From positions 186,001-250,000 of the forward strand of contig JAIXWW010000011.1 of NCBI GenBank assembly GCA_027491085.1: 64,000 bases of DNA, written 5' to 3'. The stretch comes from Bacteroidota bacterium (GTDB lineage Bacteria > Bacteroidota > Bacteroidia > UKL13-3). Positions 37,468 through 46,985 of this stretch are shown here, piece after piece (within the stretch, counting starts at the first letter, position 1; every line of letters starts with the position of its first letter). The notes below the pieces were generated by a model. The model did no database searches. It worked only from the letters and a program-made list of their open reading frames with translations, and was not told the DNA's origin. A program made the position numbers and the translations under genes.

Positions 37468-38733
37468 ATGATAGATGTAGTATTAGGCCTGCAATGGGGC
37501 GATGAAGGTAAAGGTAAAATTGTTGATGTACTTACTCCTCAGTACGATGTGGTGGCAAGGTTCCAAGGTGGACCAAACGCTGGTCACTCGTTAGAGTTTA
37601 ACGGACAAAAGCATGTTTTGAACACCATTCCTTCAGGTATTTTTCACAAACATTGCATCAATATTATTGGCAGTGGTGTAGTAATTGACCCCATTACCTT
37701 TAAAAAAGAAATTGAAAAAATTACATTAGGTGGCGCTGAACCATTGGTTAATTTATACATTTCGGAAAAAGCGCATTTAATTTTACCTACTCACCGTTTG
37801 GTAGATGCAGCAAGTGAAGCCAATAAAGGTGAGCATAAAATTGGTTCTACTTTGCGCGGAATTAGCCCAACTTACCAAGATAAAATTGGTAGAAGTGGCT
37901 TACGTGTTGGCGATATTTTAGCAGCTAATTTTAATCAAAAATATGAAGTAGTGGCAGCTAATCACAGAACCTTGTTAGATAGATTTAACTATCCATACAA
38001 TATGGCTGAACATGAACCTGCATTTTTTGAAGCCATTGAATTTTTAAAACAATTCAAAATAGTAAATACCGAATACTTCTTGGACGATTTAATGAATCAA
38101 GGTAAAAAAGTATTGGCCGAAGGCGCTCAAGGCACTTTACTAGATATTGATTACGGAACTTATCCTTTTGTAACTTCATCAAATACCATTACAGGTGGTG
38201 TTTGTAGTGGTTTGGGTGTTGCTCCGCAAAAAATAAAAAGAGTTTACGGAATTTTTAAAGCTTATTGTACTCGAGTTGGTAGTGGCCCCTTCCCTACTGA
38301 GCAAGACAATGAGCAAGGTGAAGAATTACGCCAACTTGGTCACGAGTTTGGAGCAACAACTGGTCGCCCGCGTAGAACTGGTTGGTTAGATTTGCCTACT
38401 TTAAAATACAGCATTATGCTAAATGGTGTAACTGATTTAATTTGTACCAAAAGCGATGTATTAAGTGGTTTAGGCGAAATTCCAGTTTGCCATGCTTACG
38501 AAATTGACGGAACTGTAAGTGATAAAATTCCTTACAGTTTGGTAGATGCAAATATTAATCCTCAATACCAAACCTTTAAAGGTTGGACTGGCGATTTAGG
38601 TAAAATAAAAAACTACCAAGATTTACCAGAAACTTTTAAAACTTATATGCAATTTGTAGAAGAGCAAATAGGAATTAAAGTAGATACCATTTCGGTTGGA
38701 CCAGATAGAGATGAAACGATAATGAGAAAATAG
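37468..38733 (+). CDS. purA: Adenylosuccinate synthetase
   Basis: 421 residues. The GTP-binding loop GLQWGDEGKGKIVD begins at residue 7, then FQGGPNAGHSLEFNG, the IMP contacts GSTLRGISPTYQDKIGRSGLR, the region TRVGSGPFPTE and GATTGRPRRTGWLD. It makes adenylosuccinate from IMP and aspartate in AMP synthesis. The terminator at 38777-38811 ends the unit; a short GCTGCTGGCAGCTAGC repeat lies directly after the stop. Confidence 0.98.
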   Translation: MIDVVLGLQWGDEGKGKIVDVLTPQYDVVARFQGGPNAGHSLEFNGQKHVLNTIPSGIFHKHCINIIGSGVVIDPITFKKEIEKITLGGAEPLVNLYISEKAHLILPTHRLVDAASEANKGEHKIGSTLRGISPTYQDKIGRSGLRVGDILAANFNQKYEVVAANHRTLLDRFNYPYNMAEHEPAFFEAIEFLKQFKIVNTEYFLDDLMNQGKKVLAEGAQGTLLDIDYGTYPFVTSSNTITGGVCSGLGVAPQKIKRVYGIFKAYCTRVGSGPFPTEQDNEQGEELRQLGHEFGATTGRPRRTGWLDLPTLKYSIMLNGVTDLICTKSDVLSGLGEIPVCHAYEIDGTVSDKIPYSLVDANINPQYQTFKGWTGDLGKIKNYQDLPETFKTYMQFVEEQIGIKVDTISVGPDRDETIMRK

Positions 38734-38776
38734 CTGCTGGCAGCTAGCTCCTTGCCTCTGGCAAAATAATTTTTAT

Positions 38777-38811
38777 AAAACCTGCTTTAGTAAAATGAAG
38801 TAGGTTTTTTT
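38777..38811 (+). terminator. Terminator downstream of purA
   Basis: AAAACCTGCTT pairs with AAGTAGGTTTT (one mismatch) and is followed by a run of T. Confidence 0.8.
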
Positions 38812-38833
38812 TGTGGTATTGTAAAATTCTTAA

Positions 38834-38867
38834 TATCGGTATTGTATAATTTTTATTTTTACCGATA
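38834..38867. promoter_or_regulatory. Operator-like inverted repeat upstream of the Fic gene
   Basis: TATCGGTA (38834-38841) and TACCGATA (38860-38867) are perfect 8-base inverted half sites, 18 bases apart. The right half lies between the expected -33 and -7 positions, so a bound dimer would block transcription. Confidence 0.55.
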
Positions 38868-38872
38868 AATAA

Positions 38873-38880
38873 TACATTTG
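38873..38880 (+). promoter_or_regulatory. Promoter -7 element for the Fic gene
   Basis: TACATTTG matches TAnnTTTG and ends 5 bases before the GTG at 38886. It overlaps the more upstream possible GTG start (38880), which argues for the later start. Confidence 0.6.
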
Positions 38881-38885
38881 TGGGG

Positions 38886-39854
38886 GTGGAATGGAAAAAC
38901 TATAATTATGAATTTGAAGGAATTGAGAAATACCTTGAACGCATAGCCGATAAAAAAAGTCAGCTTGATGCTTTGCGCCCCTTTCCTACTGCTGCTCTTA
39001 AAAATATAAAGGAGAGTTTAACCATGGAGTGGACTTATAACTCCAACAGCATAGAAGGAAATACCCTAACTCTCCAAGAAACCAAAATGGTTATTGAAGA
39101 AGGATTTACCATTAAAGGAAAATCGTTGCGCGAACATTTTGAAGCAGTTAACCACCACGATGCCATTGATTTTGTAGAAAGTTTAGTAAGTAGCAACTAT
39201 ATTTTAACCGATAAAGATATTTTAACAGTTCATGGGTTGGTATTGCAAAAAATTGAAAAAGAATTTGCTGGCCGCTACAGAAATGCAGGTGTTAGAATTT
39301 CAGGAGCCAATTTTAACCCACCAAATGCCTTAAAGGTTGATACTTATATGACTGATTTAATTGAATGGTTAAACAATGAAACTATTCCAATTAATCAAGT
39401 AGTTAAGGCTGCCATTTTTCATCACAGGTTTGTATGGATTCACCCATTTTTTGATGGAAATGGAAGAACAGTAAGACTTATATTTAATTTGTATTTGATG
39501 AAATTAGGTTTTCCTCCTGCTATTATTTTAAAAAACGACAGGAAAAAATATTACGATGCGTTAAACAAAGCCAATAATGGCGATTATTCCAAAATAGTGC
39601 TTATGGTTTTACAAGCTTTGGAGCGCTCTATAGATATTTACTTAAGCAATTTAACCAATACTTATGATGATTATCAACCCATATCGAGTATAGTGAGCGA
39701 GCCTGATGTGCCTTATGGGCAAGAGTATGTTAGTTTATTAGCTAGACAAGGAAAAATAGATGCTTTTAAAGAAGGTAAAAACTGGTACACTAGCAAAGAT
39801 GCCTTGAATAGTTATATTGATAAAAGAGAAAGAAAAAGAACAGTTAAAAAATAA
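38886..39854 (+). CDS. Fic family protein, class II (N-terminal inhibitory helix)
   Basis: About 322 residues from the GTG at 38886. The inhibitory motif SxxxEG appears as SNSIEGN near residue 54, which in class II Fic proteins holds the enzyme off. The catalytic motif is HPFFDGNGRTVR (about 190), complete with His, Asp and Gly-Asn-Gly-Arg, so it should transfer AMP from ATP to a target protein Ser/Thr/Tyr. A short C-terminal winged-helix-like segment follows (YVSLLARQGKIDAFKEGKNWYTSKDAL). The inverted repeat upstream suggests tight, possibly self-directed, control. Target unknown. Confidence 0.92.
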   Translation: MEWKNYNYEFEGIEKYLERIADKKSQLDALRPFPTAALKNIKESLTMEWTYNSNSIEGNTLTLQETKMVIEEGFTIKGKSLREHFEAVNHHDAIDFVESLVSSNYILTDKDILTVHGLVLQKIEKEFAGRYRNAGVRISGANFNPPNALKVDTYMTDLIEWLNNETIPINQVVKAAIFHHRFVWIHPFFDGNGRTVRLIFNLYLMKLGFPPAIILKNDRKKYYDALNKANNGDYSKIVLMVLQALERSIDIYLSNLTNTYDDYQPISSIVSEPDVPYGQEYVSLLARQGKIDAFKEGKNWYTSKDALNSYIDKRERKRTVKK

Positions 39855-39956
39855 AAGTAATTTTATTTTGACTCTTTAACTATCAAAACTGCTAACTAGT
39901 TACCTATTGATGTTCGGGTTGACAATTTATTTATAAAAAATGCTTTATTTGTAATT

Positions 39957-40436
39957 ATGATTTCAGTATTATTTGTGTGTTTAGGAAATATTTGCAGATC
40001 TCCTCTTGCGGAGGCATTATTTATGCAACATGTTAACAAACAACTTTTAAACGATAAGTTTAAAGCAGATTCTGCAGGAACTGCTTCTTATCATTTAGGA
40101 GAATTAGCTGATATTCGCACAAGAAATACAGCATTAAGGATAAGTAATTTAAAACTAACGCATAAAGCCAGGCAATTTAATTCGCAAGATTTTCTGTTAT
40201 TCGATTACATAGTTGCAATGGATAAAACCAATTTTCAAAATATAATGAAACTTCGCCCCGATAATGCTAAAGCCGAAGTATTATTAATGAGGCATTTTGA
40301 CAGTATGATACAAAATGAAGATACCATTCCCGACCCTTATTATGGGACAGATATTGATTTTGAAGAGGTCCATTATATGCTGCTTGACTGTACACAAACG
40401 TTTTTAAAAAAGTTAAATGCTAAAAACAAAAATTAA
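39957..40436 (+). CDS. Low-molecular-weight protein tyrosine phosphatase
   Basis: 159 residues. The P-loop CLGNICRSP (Cys8, Arg14) opens the protein and the general acid Asp lies in PDPYYG (about 124). Such phosphatases act on tyrosine kinases of polysaccharide export or, in other cases, arsenate; no kinase or capsule genes are next to it. A near-consensus -7 element (TTTATTTG at 39944-39951) ends 5 bases before the ATG. Confidence 0.93.
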   Translation: MISVLFVCLGNICRSPLAEALFMQHVNKQLLNDKFKADSAGTASYHLGELADIRTRNTALRISNLKLTHKARQFNSQDFLLFDYIVAMDKTNFQNIMKLRPDNAKAEVLLMRHFDSMIQNEDTIPDPYYGTDIDFEEVHYMLLDCTQTFLKKLNAKNKN

Positions 40437-40486
40437 AGCTTTCTTCCCTTCCAGTTAATTTAAATAAAAAGTTTGATCAAATAAGA

Positions 40487-43402
40487 ATGAAATCCCGAAA
40501 ATTTACTTTTTGTTACTTACCCTTTTTATTTTTTTTAACCTTTTTTTCTCTTGAAGTAATGGGTCAGTACCCCGCCTACATCTCTTTAGAAAATGAGAAT
40601 ATATTGTCCTCAAAACAAACCTATGACTTGTTTCTTGATAAAAAAGGATTTGTTTGGATAGGTCATGATAAAGGAATTACAAAATATTCAGGTTACAATT
40701 CTAAATATTACTCTCATCCTAAAATGAATAGCTTTGAATTAAGTAACATTTTAGAAGATGATAATGGCATTATATGGTGTTCAAATTTTATAGGACAAAT
40801 ATTTTATATAAAAAACGACTCGCTCAATTTATTGAATGACAAACCTAAGTATAACTTTTTTGGGAAATCCGGTTTAACCTATGGAAACAAACATATTTAT
40901 TTTGTTGAAAACAATGAGTTAAACGAAGTAGACATAAATAATTATAAAATAACCAAAATTCCTTTTTATGCGGATTTGAAAATTTATTCATATAGCTTTA
41001 ACGAAAAATTAGGTTTATTACTTTATACAAAAAATGGGATATATGTGCTTAAAAACAAAAGCTATTCATTAATTTCAAAATGCTATGATGCACAAAAATC
41101 AATCTATTTAAAGTGTATTGATGATAAAATACTTGGAGTTGACATTAATAAAAGAACTGTATATCAACTTAAAAATAATACGTGGCAATTCTTCCTTTCT
41201 TCAAAAAAATCATCTGCCGATATAACTACCATTAATAAAATTAATAATAAAATTTATTGTAATACCTATAATGGAATAATAATCCAAGATTTAAAAACTA
41301 AGAGGATTGAACATTTTTTTAAAGATTACTCTTTTAGTGATGAAATAATTGACAATCAAGGAAATTTGTGGGTTAGTACATTAACAAGTGGAGTTTTCAT
41401 TATCCCTGAAAGCAAAAACATCAAACAATTTTTAGAACGAGTAGACAATATTACCTCTATATGCTTGATTAATGAGAAAAACATGATTGCATTAGGTACT
41501 AAAAATGGGAAAGTTTATTTGCTTAATAAATCAACCTTAGAAATAATAAAACAAATTAACTTAACGGAAATAAAAAATGTAGAAAACATTTATTATAACC
41601 CCAAAACAAACGAATTAAATGTTTCTACATTAAACCATACCGTAATTAATTTAGACAACTATTCACTTAAAACTATTCCTCAAATTCATAATGCAAAAAG
41701 CATTATTGAATTTAATAACCAATATGTTTTTGTTAATTCTAATACCCTTTCTGTAATTAATACAAATGGTAGTAATATAAAAAAAGCTATGGCTAATTGG
41801 CCATTTTCAATGGAGGAACAACAAAGCAGTAAACGAATTGACTTACTATCCAATGAACGATTTTTTAAAATTCAATATTTTGAAAAACAAAAAATCTTTG
41901 TTACGTCCAGTATCAATAATATTTATTGGTTAAGCAGTAAAAAAATTGGAACAATAAAATATAATGGTAATCCAATTTCCGCAAAACAAATGTTGATTTA
42001 TAATAACACTATTTTTGCATCTCAAACAAACAAAGGTTTATTTATAATTAAAGATACCAATAAGGTAACTTTAATGAATAATGAATCGCTAAAATCAATA
42101 AATAATTTTTGTATTAGTGGTAACCATTTAATACTTAATACCAATTATGGTTTATATAGTTTCAACATAAAAACTAACCAAATTACAAATCTGTCAAAAA
42201 ACATTAACTACCCTACCCAATCTATAGAATTTATTGAAGGAGATAACCTTTATATATATGCAACTGATTTGAATACAATAGTAAAATTAAGCAATAAAAT
42301 TATTTTTAATAAATCGTATAAAACACCTCTTTATATTAACAAAATTCTTGTCAACAATTTACCTAAAACCGACTTATTAAATTTAAAACATACGGAAAAT
42401 AATATTACCATTTTTTTTGACATTATTAACTACAAACTCCCAAAGGAAATTTTAATAAAATACAGGTTGAACTTGGACGATGACTGGAAAGTTGTCAATG
42501 CAAATCAAGGATTTATAAATTTTAGTTTATTGCCGGGACAGGATTATAACATAGAAATTCAATTAGCTAACACCGAAGGAGCAAATAGTTCTTTAGTAAA
42601 AATCAGAATAGCACCACCCTATTACAAATCATGGTGGTTTATTGTGCTTATTGTTTTAATTAGTGCTGGTATAGCATTACTCATTATGTTTATACGGATA
42701 AAAAATTTAAAGTATAAAAACAAACTTATAATTGAGAAGGTGATGCTAGAAAAAGATTTGAGGCAATCGCTTTTAACAAGCATTAGAACTCAAATGAATC
42801 CTCATTTTATATTCAATGCCCTTAACACTATTCATAGCTTTATATATGCAAACGACAAAAAAAATGCATCAGACTATTTGGTGAAATTTAGTGATTTAAC
42901 AAGGCTTGTACTTGAAATGAGTGAAAAGGAAGCTGTTACTCTGAAAGAGGAAATAAAAGCGCTAGAACTATACCTTAGTTTAGAAAATGTAAGATTAAAT
43001 GAAATGCTTGATTATAATTTTATAATAGATTCAAGTATAGTTAAAGATTATATTAGAATACCACCAATGATTATTCAACCTTATGTAGAAAACGCTGTTA
43101 AACACGGCTTGCTTCATAAGAAAGGTGAAAAGAAGTTATTTATTTATTTTACCCTCAATAAACATTTAATTACAATTACCATTGAAGACAATGGAGTTGG
43201 TAGAGGAAAAAGTAAAGAGATAAATTTAATTAAGGCAAAATCACATAAATCATTTTCTACCAATGCCAATAAAAAACGAATAGAAATTTTAAATCTATCG
43301 CAAGAAGGTAAAAAAACGGGTGTTGATATTGTTGATTTGTTTGATGAAAACAAAATACCAATTGGAACAAGAGTAATAATTGAAATACCTATAGTAGTTT
43401 AA
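40487..43402 (+). CDS. LytS-type sensor histidine kinase with periplasmic beta-propeller
   Basis: 971 residues. A signal or anchor helix (about 8-25) is followed by a beta-propeller of two-component-regulator repeats (KKGFVWIGHDKGITKYSG at about 48, NQGNLWVSTLTSGVF at about 289), a Y_Y_Y Ig-like domain at about 620-700 and one membrane helix (SWWFIVLIVLISAGIALLIMFI, about 715-737). The His_kinase domain follows with the phosphoacceptor in RTQMNPHFIFNALNTIHSF and the ATPase in PPMIIQPYVENAVKHGL. It should sense an extracytoplasmic signal and signal to the LytTR regulator 6 bases downstream. Ligand unknown. Confidence 0.94.
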   Translation: MKSRKFTFCYLPFLFFLTFFSLEVMGQYPAYISLENENILSSKQTYDLFLDKKGFVWIGHDKGITKYSGYNSKYYSHPKMNSFELSNILEDDNGIIWCSNFIGQIFYIKNDSLNLLNDKPKYNFFGKSGLTYGNKHIYFVENNELNEVDINNYKITKIPFYADLKIYSYSFNEKLGLLLYTKNGIYVLKNKSYSLISKCYDAQKSIYLKCIDDKILGVDINKRTVYQLKNNTWQFFLSSKKSSADITTINKINNKIYCNTYNGIIIQDLKTKRIEHFFKDYSFSDEIIDNQGNLWVSTLTSGVFIIPESKNIKQFLERVDNITSICLINEKNMIALGTKNGKVYLLNKSTLEIIKQINLTEIKNVENIYYNPKTNELNVSTLNHTVINLDNYSLKTIPQIHNAKSIIEFNNQYVFVNSNTLSVINTNGSNIKKAMANWPFSMEEQQSSKRIDLLSNERFFKIQYFEKQKIFVTSSINNIYWLSSKKIGTIKYNGNPISAKQMLIYNNTIFASQTNKGLFIIKDTNKVTLMNNESLKSINNFCISGNHLILNTNYGLYSFNIKTNQITNLSKNINYPTQSIEFIEGDNLYIYATDLNTIVKLSNKIIFNKSYKTPLYINKILVNNLPKTDLLNLKHTENNITIFFDIINYKLPKEILIKYRLNLDDDWKVVNANQGFINFSLLPGQDYNIEIQLANTEGANSSLVKIRIAPPYYKSWWFIVLIVLISAGIALLIMFIRIKNLKYKNKLIIEKVMLEKDLRQSLLTSIRTQMNPHFIFNALNTIHSFIYANDKKNASDYLVKFSDLTRLVLEMSEKEAVTLKEEIKALELYLSLENVRLNEMLDYNFIIDSSIVKDYIRIPPMIIQPYVENAVKHGLLHKKGEKKLFIYFTLNKHLITITIEDNGVGRGKSKEINLIKAKSHKSFSTNANKKRIEILNLSQEGKKTGVDIVDLFDENKIPIGTRVIIEIPIVV

Positions 43403-43408
43403 ACAAAA

Positions 43409-44179
43409 ATGAATTTGAACGCAATAATAATTGATGACGAGAAAATGGCACAAAACTTACTTTATGCCATGTTACAAGACAATTGTCCAGACATTAAGGT
43501 GCTTGAACGCTGTAATGATTTATCAAGTGGCATCACTGCTATTAACAAACATAAACCAGATGTGGTGTTCTTAGATATTGAAATGCCAGAACACAGTGGA
43601 CTTGAAATTCTTACTTTTTTTAAAGAAGAGGAGCTTTTTTTTGATATTGTTTTTGTTACTGCTTATAGTGAATTTGCAGTTGATGCTTTCAAACTTTCTG
43701 CTGCAGACTATTTACTCAAACCAATCAACTCTGAAAACTTAATAAAAGCTATTAAAAGACTTCAAAAAAGAAAAGAAAAAACAGGGGGGCAAACACAAGT
43801 TTTAAGCACTTTAAAAAATAATTTAGACGCTCAAAGTATTAAAAAAATTGCCATTACAGTTGGGCAGGGTGTAAAACTTATTGAATTGTGCGAATTGGTT
43901 TATATGAAGGCCGACAGATCTTACACTGAAGTTGTTTTGAAAAATAATCAATTATTTATAGTAAGTAAAAACTTGGGACAATTTGAAGAAGCACTGGAAC
44001 CTTGTAGTAATTTCATTAGAATAAATAAATCATACATTATTAATTTAGATTTTATTACTGAAATTAATAAAAGTGATGGTGGATTCATTATGTTGGACAA
44101 TAAGCACGAAATAGCCATTAGCCTTGAAAAACGTGATGCCATTATGAAACTTATTGAACAAAAAATATATAAAGTTTAA
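43409..44179 (+). CDS. LytTR-family response regulator
   Basis: 256 residues. The receiver domain (1-125) has the acidic pocket IIIDDE, phosphoacceptor Asp56 in DVVFLDIEMP and the conserved Lys in YLLKPIN. The C-terminal LytTR DNA-binding domain (about 145-250) reads IAITVGQGVKLIELCELVYMKADRSYTEVVL...FIRINKSYIINLDFI. Paired with the kinase just upstream. It may control the adjacent DUF2834 gene (9-base gap) or distant genes. Confidence 0.96.
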   Translation: MNLNAIIIDDEKMAQNLLYAMLQDNCPDIKVLERCNDLSSGITAINKHKPDVVFLDIEMPEHSGLEILTFFKEEELFFDIVFVTAYSEFAVDAFKLSAADYLLKPINSENLIKAIKRLQKRKEKTGGQTQVLSTLKNNLDAQSIKKIAITVGQGVKLIELCELVYMKADRSYTEVVLKNNQLFIVSKNLGQFEEALEPCSNFIRINKSYIINLDFITEINKSDGGFIMLDNKHEIAISLEKRDAIMKLIEQKIYKV

Positions 44180-44187
44180 TACCAATT

Positions 44188-44535
44188 ATGAATAAAATTT
44201 ATACCTCTTATTTTTATCTTTTATTAGCCGTAGTTGGCGGTTCTATTACATTTTATTATGTTATGCTGGGCACCATGGCCGAGTATGGTAATTTTAACGT
44301 AATCGAATTTATTCAAAGCACTTGGGTGGATAGTTATTATGCTAAAAGTTTAACCATTGATTTTTGGACAGGAGCCATTGCTGGAACTTTTTTTGTAATT
44401 GTTGAAGGCACCAGACTAAAAATAAAACTTTATTGGTTATTCCCAATTTTAATAGTTTTTATTGGGTTTGCCTTTGGTTTTCCATTGTTTTTATATTTTA
44501 GGCATAAAAAGATTATTGCTCAAAGTAATCTTTAA
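44188..44535 (+). CDS. DUF2834 membrane protein
   Basis: 115 residues with three to four membrane helices (about 8-28, 60-80 and 84-105). The motif FVIVEGTRLKIKLYWLFPILIVFIGFAFGFPLFLYFRHK matches DUF2834. Function unknown. It closes the sensor-regulator operon and its last 23 bases overlap the end of uvrC tail to tail. Confidence 0.82.
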   Translation: MNKIYTSYFYLLLAVVGGSITFYYVMLGTMAEYGNFNVIEFIQSTWVDSYYAKSLTIDFWTGAIAGTFFVIVEGTRLKIKLYWLFPILIVFIGFAFGFPLFLYFRHKKIIAQSNL

Positions 44536-46309
44536 CTAATTTGGCTTTGGCTGCTCCAATAATATCGCTTAATAATTCCATACTTGCCTCCTGAATTTTT
44601 TTTACCGATTTCAATTCCTTTAAAAGCATTTTAGCTGTTTCGGGCCCAATTCCTTTAATATTTTCAAGTTCGGTTACAAAAGTATTTTTGCTTCGTCTGT
44701 TTCGGTGGTTGGTTATCCCAAATCGATGGGCTTCATCACGCAGGTGTTGAATAATTCTTAACGTTTCTGATTTTTTATCTAAATACAATGGAAATTCATC
44801 ATCAGGATAATACAGTTCTTCCAATCTTTTGGCAATACCAATAACAGGTATTTTACCATATAAATTGAGTTTTACCAAACTGCTAATAGCCGAACTTAAT
44901 TGACCTTTTCCTCCATCAATTATTATTAAGTTGGGTAGTGGTTGCTCCTCCTCAATTAAACGTTTATAGCGCCTGTAAATAACTTCCTCCATGGTGGCAA
45001 AATCATCAGGACCCTCCACCGTTTTTACGTTAAATATACGGTAATCCTTTTTACTTGGTTTTGCATCTTTGAATACCACACAAGCCGAAACCGGGTTAGT
45101 ACCTTGTAAATTCGAGTTATCAAAACATTCAATATGATGTGGTAAATCCTTTAAACGCAAATCATTTTTCATTTGAGTTAGAACTCTATCTACTTTCAGC
45201 TCAGGATTAACAGCCTCATATTTGGTTAATTTATCTTTTTTGTAATAAAGTGCATTTTTAAGTGATAAGTCTAATAACTTTTTTCTATCGCCTGCCTTAG
45301 GAACAGTAATTTCTATTTTTTCGGTACTCCAATCTAGCTCAAACGGAACAATGATTTCTTTACTAGTACTGTGGTATTCATCTCTTACCTCAGCAATGGC
45401 AAAACTCAATAATTCCGCATCGGTTTCTTCCATTTTTTTCTTTACCTCAAAAGTTTGCGTTTGAATAATGATTCCATTCGATACTTTTAAATAATTGATA
45501 AATGCAAATTTTTCATCACTAACCACACTAAATACATCTACATCATTCAAAATACTAGAAACTATGGTAGATTTTCCTTGGTAATTTTCCAAAGCATCTA
45601 ACTTACGCTTGTAACGTGCGGCTTCTTCAAATTTAAGTTCATCTGCTGCAGCTTGCATAAACTGGCGTAAATGAGTTTTAACCTCACCTAAGTTTCCTCG
45701 TAAAATGCTTTTTATATTTTTTATATTTTGAGTGTATTCTTGTTCTTTCATCAATCCAACGCAAGGCGCTTTGCAGTTGCCAATATCAAACTCCAAACAC
45801 GTTTTAAATTTAAATTCATTTATATTTTTTTCTGACAAATTGAAACTGCAATTGCGAAGTGGATAAATGGTTTTTATTAAATCTAAAATGGTATACATCA
45901 TATTTCCCGAAGCATAAGGGCCAAAATATTCGCTTCCATCTTTTATATGGTTTCTAGTTGGAAAAATTCTTGGAAAACGTTCTTGCTTTACACAGATAAA
46001 TGGATATGTTTTATCATCTCTTAAGCTAATATTGAACTTTGGCTTGTATTTTTTGATTAAAGAATTTTCTAATATTAAAGCATCAATTTCCGTTTCTACT
46101 AATGTAAATTCAATATTACAAATGCGGCTAACCAACATTTCTGTTTTTCTGCTATCGTGGTGATTTTTATTAAAATAACTGCTTACACGTTTTTTTAAAC
46201 TTTTGGCTTTGCCAATATAAATAAGCGTTCCATCTTTATCAAAATACTTGTAAATACCGGGTGTTTCAGGTAACGATGAAATGATTTCTTTTAAATGTGG
46301 TGTTTGCAT
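44513..46309 (-). CDS. uvrC: Excinuclease ABC subunit C
   Basis: 598 residues, full length. The GIY-YIG nuclease (PGIYKYFDKDGTLIYIGKAKSLKKRVSSYF) is at about 16-45, the UvrB-binding UVR motif (FEEAARYKRKLDALEN) at about 222, the RNase-H-like second nuclease (HIECFDNSNLQGTNPVSACVVF) at about 390, and the helix-hairpin-helix tail (LENIKGIGPETAKMLLKELKSV) at about 550. It makes the dual incision in nucleotide excision repair. A -7 element at 46317-46324 predicts an mRNA with almost no leader. It overlaps the convergent DUF2834 gene by 23 bases. Confidence 0.98.
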   Translation of the reverse strand: MQTPHLKEIISSLPETPGIYKYFDKDGTLIYIGKAKSLKKRVSSYFNKNHHDSRKTEMLVSRICNIEFTLVETEIDALILENSLIKKYKPKFNISLRDDKTYPFICVKQERFPRIFPTRNHIKDGSEYFGPYASGNMMYTILDLIKTIYPLRNCSFNLSEKNINEFKFKTCLEFDIGNCKAPCVGLMKEQEYTQNIKNIKSILRGNLGEVKTHLRQFMQAAADELKFEEAARYKRKLDALENYQGKSTIVSSILNDVDVFSVVSDEKFAFINYLKVSNGIIIQTQTFEVKKKMEETDAELLSFAIAEVRDEYHSTSKEIIVPFELDWSTEKIEITVPKAGDRKKLLDLSLKNALYYKKDKLTKYEAVNPELKVDRVLTQMKNDLRLKDLPHHIECFDNSNLQGTNPVSACVVFKDAKPSKKDYRIFNVKTVEGPDDFATMEEVIYRRYKRLIEEEQPLPNLIIIDGGKGQLSSAISSLVKLNLYGKIPVIGIAKRLEELYYPDDEFPLYLDKKSETLRIIQHLRDEAHRFGITNHRNRRSKNTFVTELENIKGIGPETAKMLLKELKSVKKIQEASMELLSDIIGAAKAKLVKDYFEQ

Positions 46310-46316
46310 TACTGCG

Positions 46317-46324
46317 CAAATGTA
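46317..46324 (-). promoter_or_regulatory. Promoter -7 element for uvrC, near-leaderless
   Basis: On the minus strand TACATTTG matches TAnnTTTG and ends 7 bases before the uvrC ATG. Confidence 0.6.
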
Positions 46325-46484
46325 AATAAAAGGAATGAAGAGAATGAATGGGATTAATTATTATAACTATTTGTGTTTACCATTACAAAACTTGTCCATA
46401 GGCCTCATAAAGTTTGGAAGGTTTTTGAAAAAAAAACTTTTACACACTCCTTTAATATAAAAAATAAAGTATTTTATTTGCCAC

Positions 46485-46868
46485 ATGGATTTGAAAGGAA
46501 AAGTAATTTTAACCATGCCATTAGTTACTGGCGAAGGTAAAAATGGCCAATGGCGCAAACAAGAGTTTGTTATAGAAACAGGCGATCAATACCCTAAAAA
46601 AGTATTATTTAGTTTAATGGGTGCTAAAATAGACCAAAACCCTGTAGTACTTGGACAAGAAGTGGTTGTAAGTTTTGATGCTGAAAGCAGAGAATATAAC
46701 GGCAGATATTATACCAATTTAAATGCTTGGAAAGTAAGTGCAGTAGGTGCTAGTAATAGCGCTCCTCAAAACAATTTCCAACCAAGTGCTCCTCAAAATA
46801 ACTTTGAAGCACCTGCAAACATGTCGTTTAGCAGCGATGATAGCGCTTCGGACGATTTACCATTTTAA
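46485..46868 (+). CDS. DUF3127 OB-fold protein with SSB-like acidic tail
   Basis: 127 residues. The N-terminal 88 residues are a DUF3127 domain (MDLKGKVILTMPLVTGEGKNGQWRKQEFVIETGDQYPKKVLF, VSFDAESREYNGRYYTNLNAWKV), a predicted OB fold. A flexible tail with two APQNNF repeats ends in DDSASDDLPF, the same acidic tip that SSB proteins use to recruit repair and replication partners. It lies divergent from uvrC. A single-stranded-DNA or partner-binding role in genome maintenance is a reasonable inference; the biochemical function of the family is unknown to me. Confidence 0.88.
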   Translation: MDLKGKVILTMPLVTGEGKNGQWRKQEFVIETGDQYPKKVLFSLMGAKIDQNPVVLGQEVVVSFDAESREYNGRYYTNLNAWKVSAVGASNSAPQNNFQPSAPQNNFEAPANMSFSSDDSASDDLPF

Positions 46869-46892
46869 TAACTAAAAATTATTAATATAGCT

Positions 46893-46922
46893 AAGGCTGC
46901 CTTTTATAGGTGGCCTTTTTTA
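46893..46922 (+). terminator. Terminator downstream of the DUF3127 gene
   Basis: AAGGCTGCC pairs with GGTGGCCTT with small internal mismatches and is followed by six T. Confidence 0.75.
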
Positions 46923-46985
46923 TTTTAGTATCACCAATTTTTAGCAGTAATAAAATGCTGCTTTTATTTAAATTGCACCCACTAA

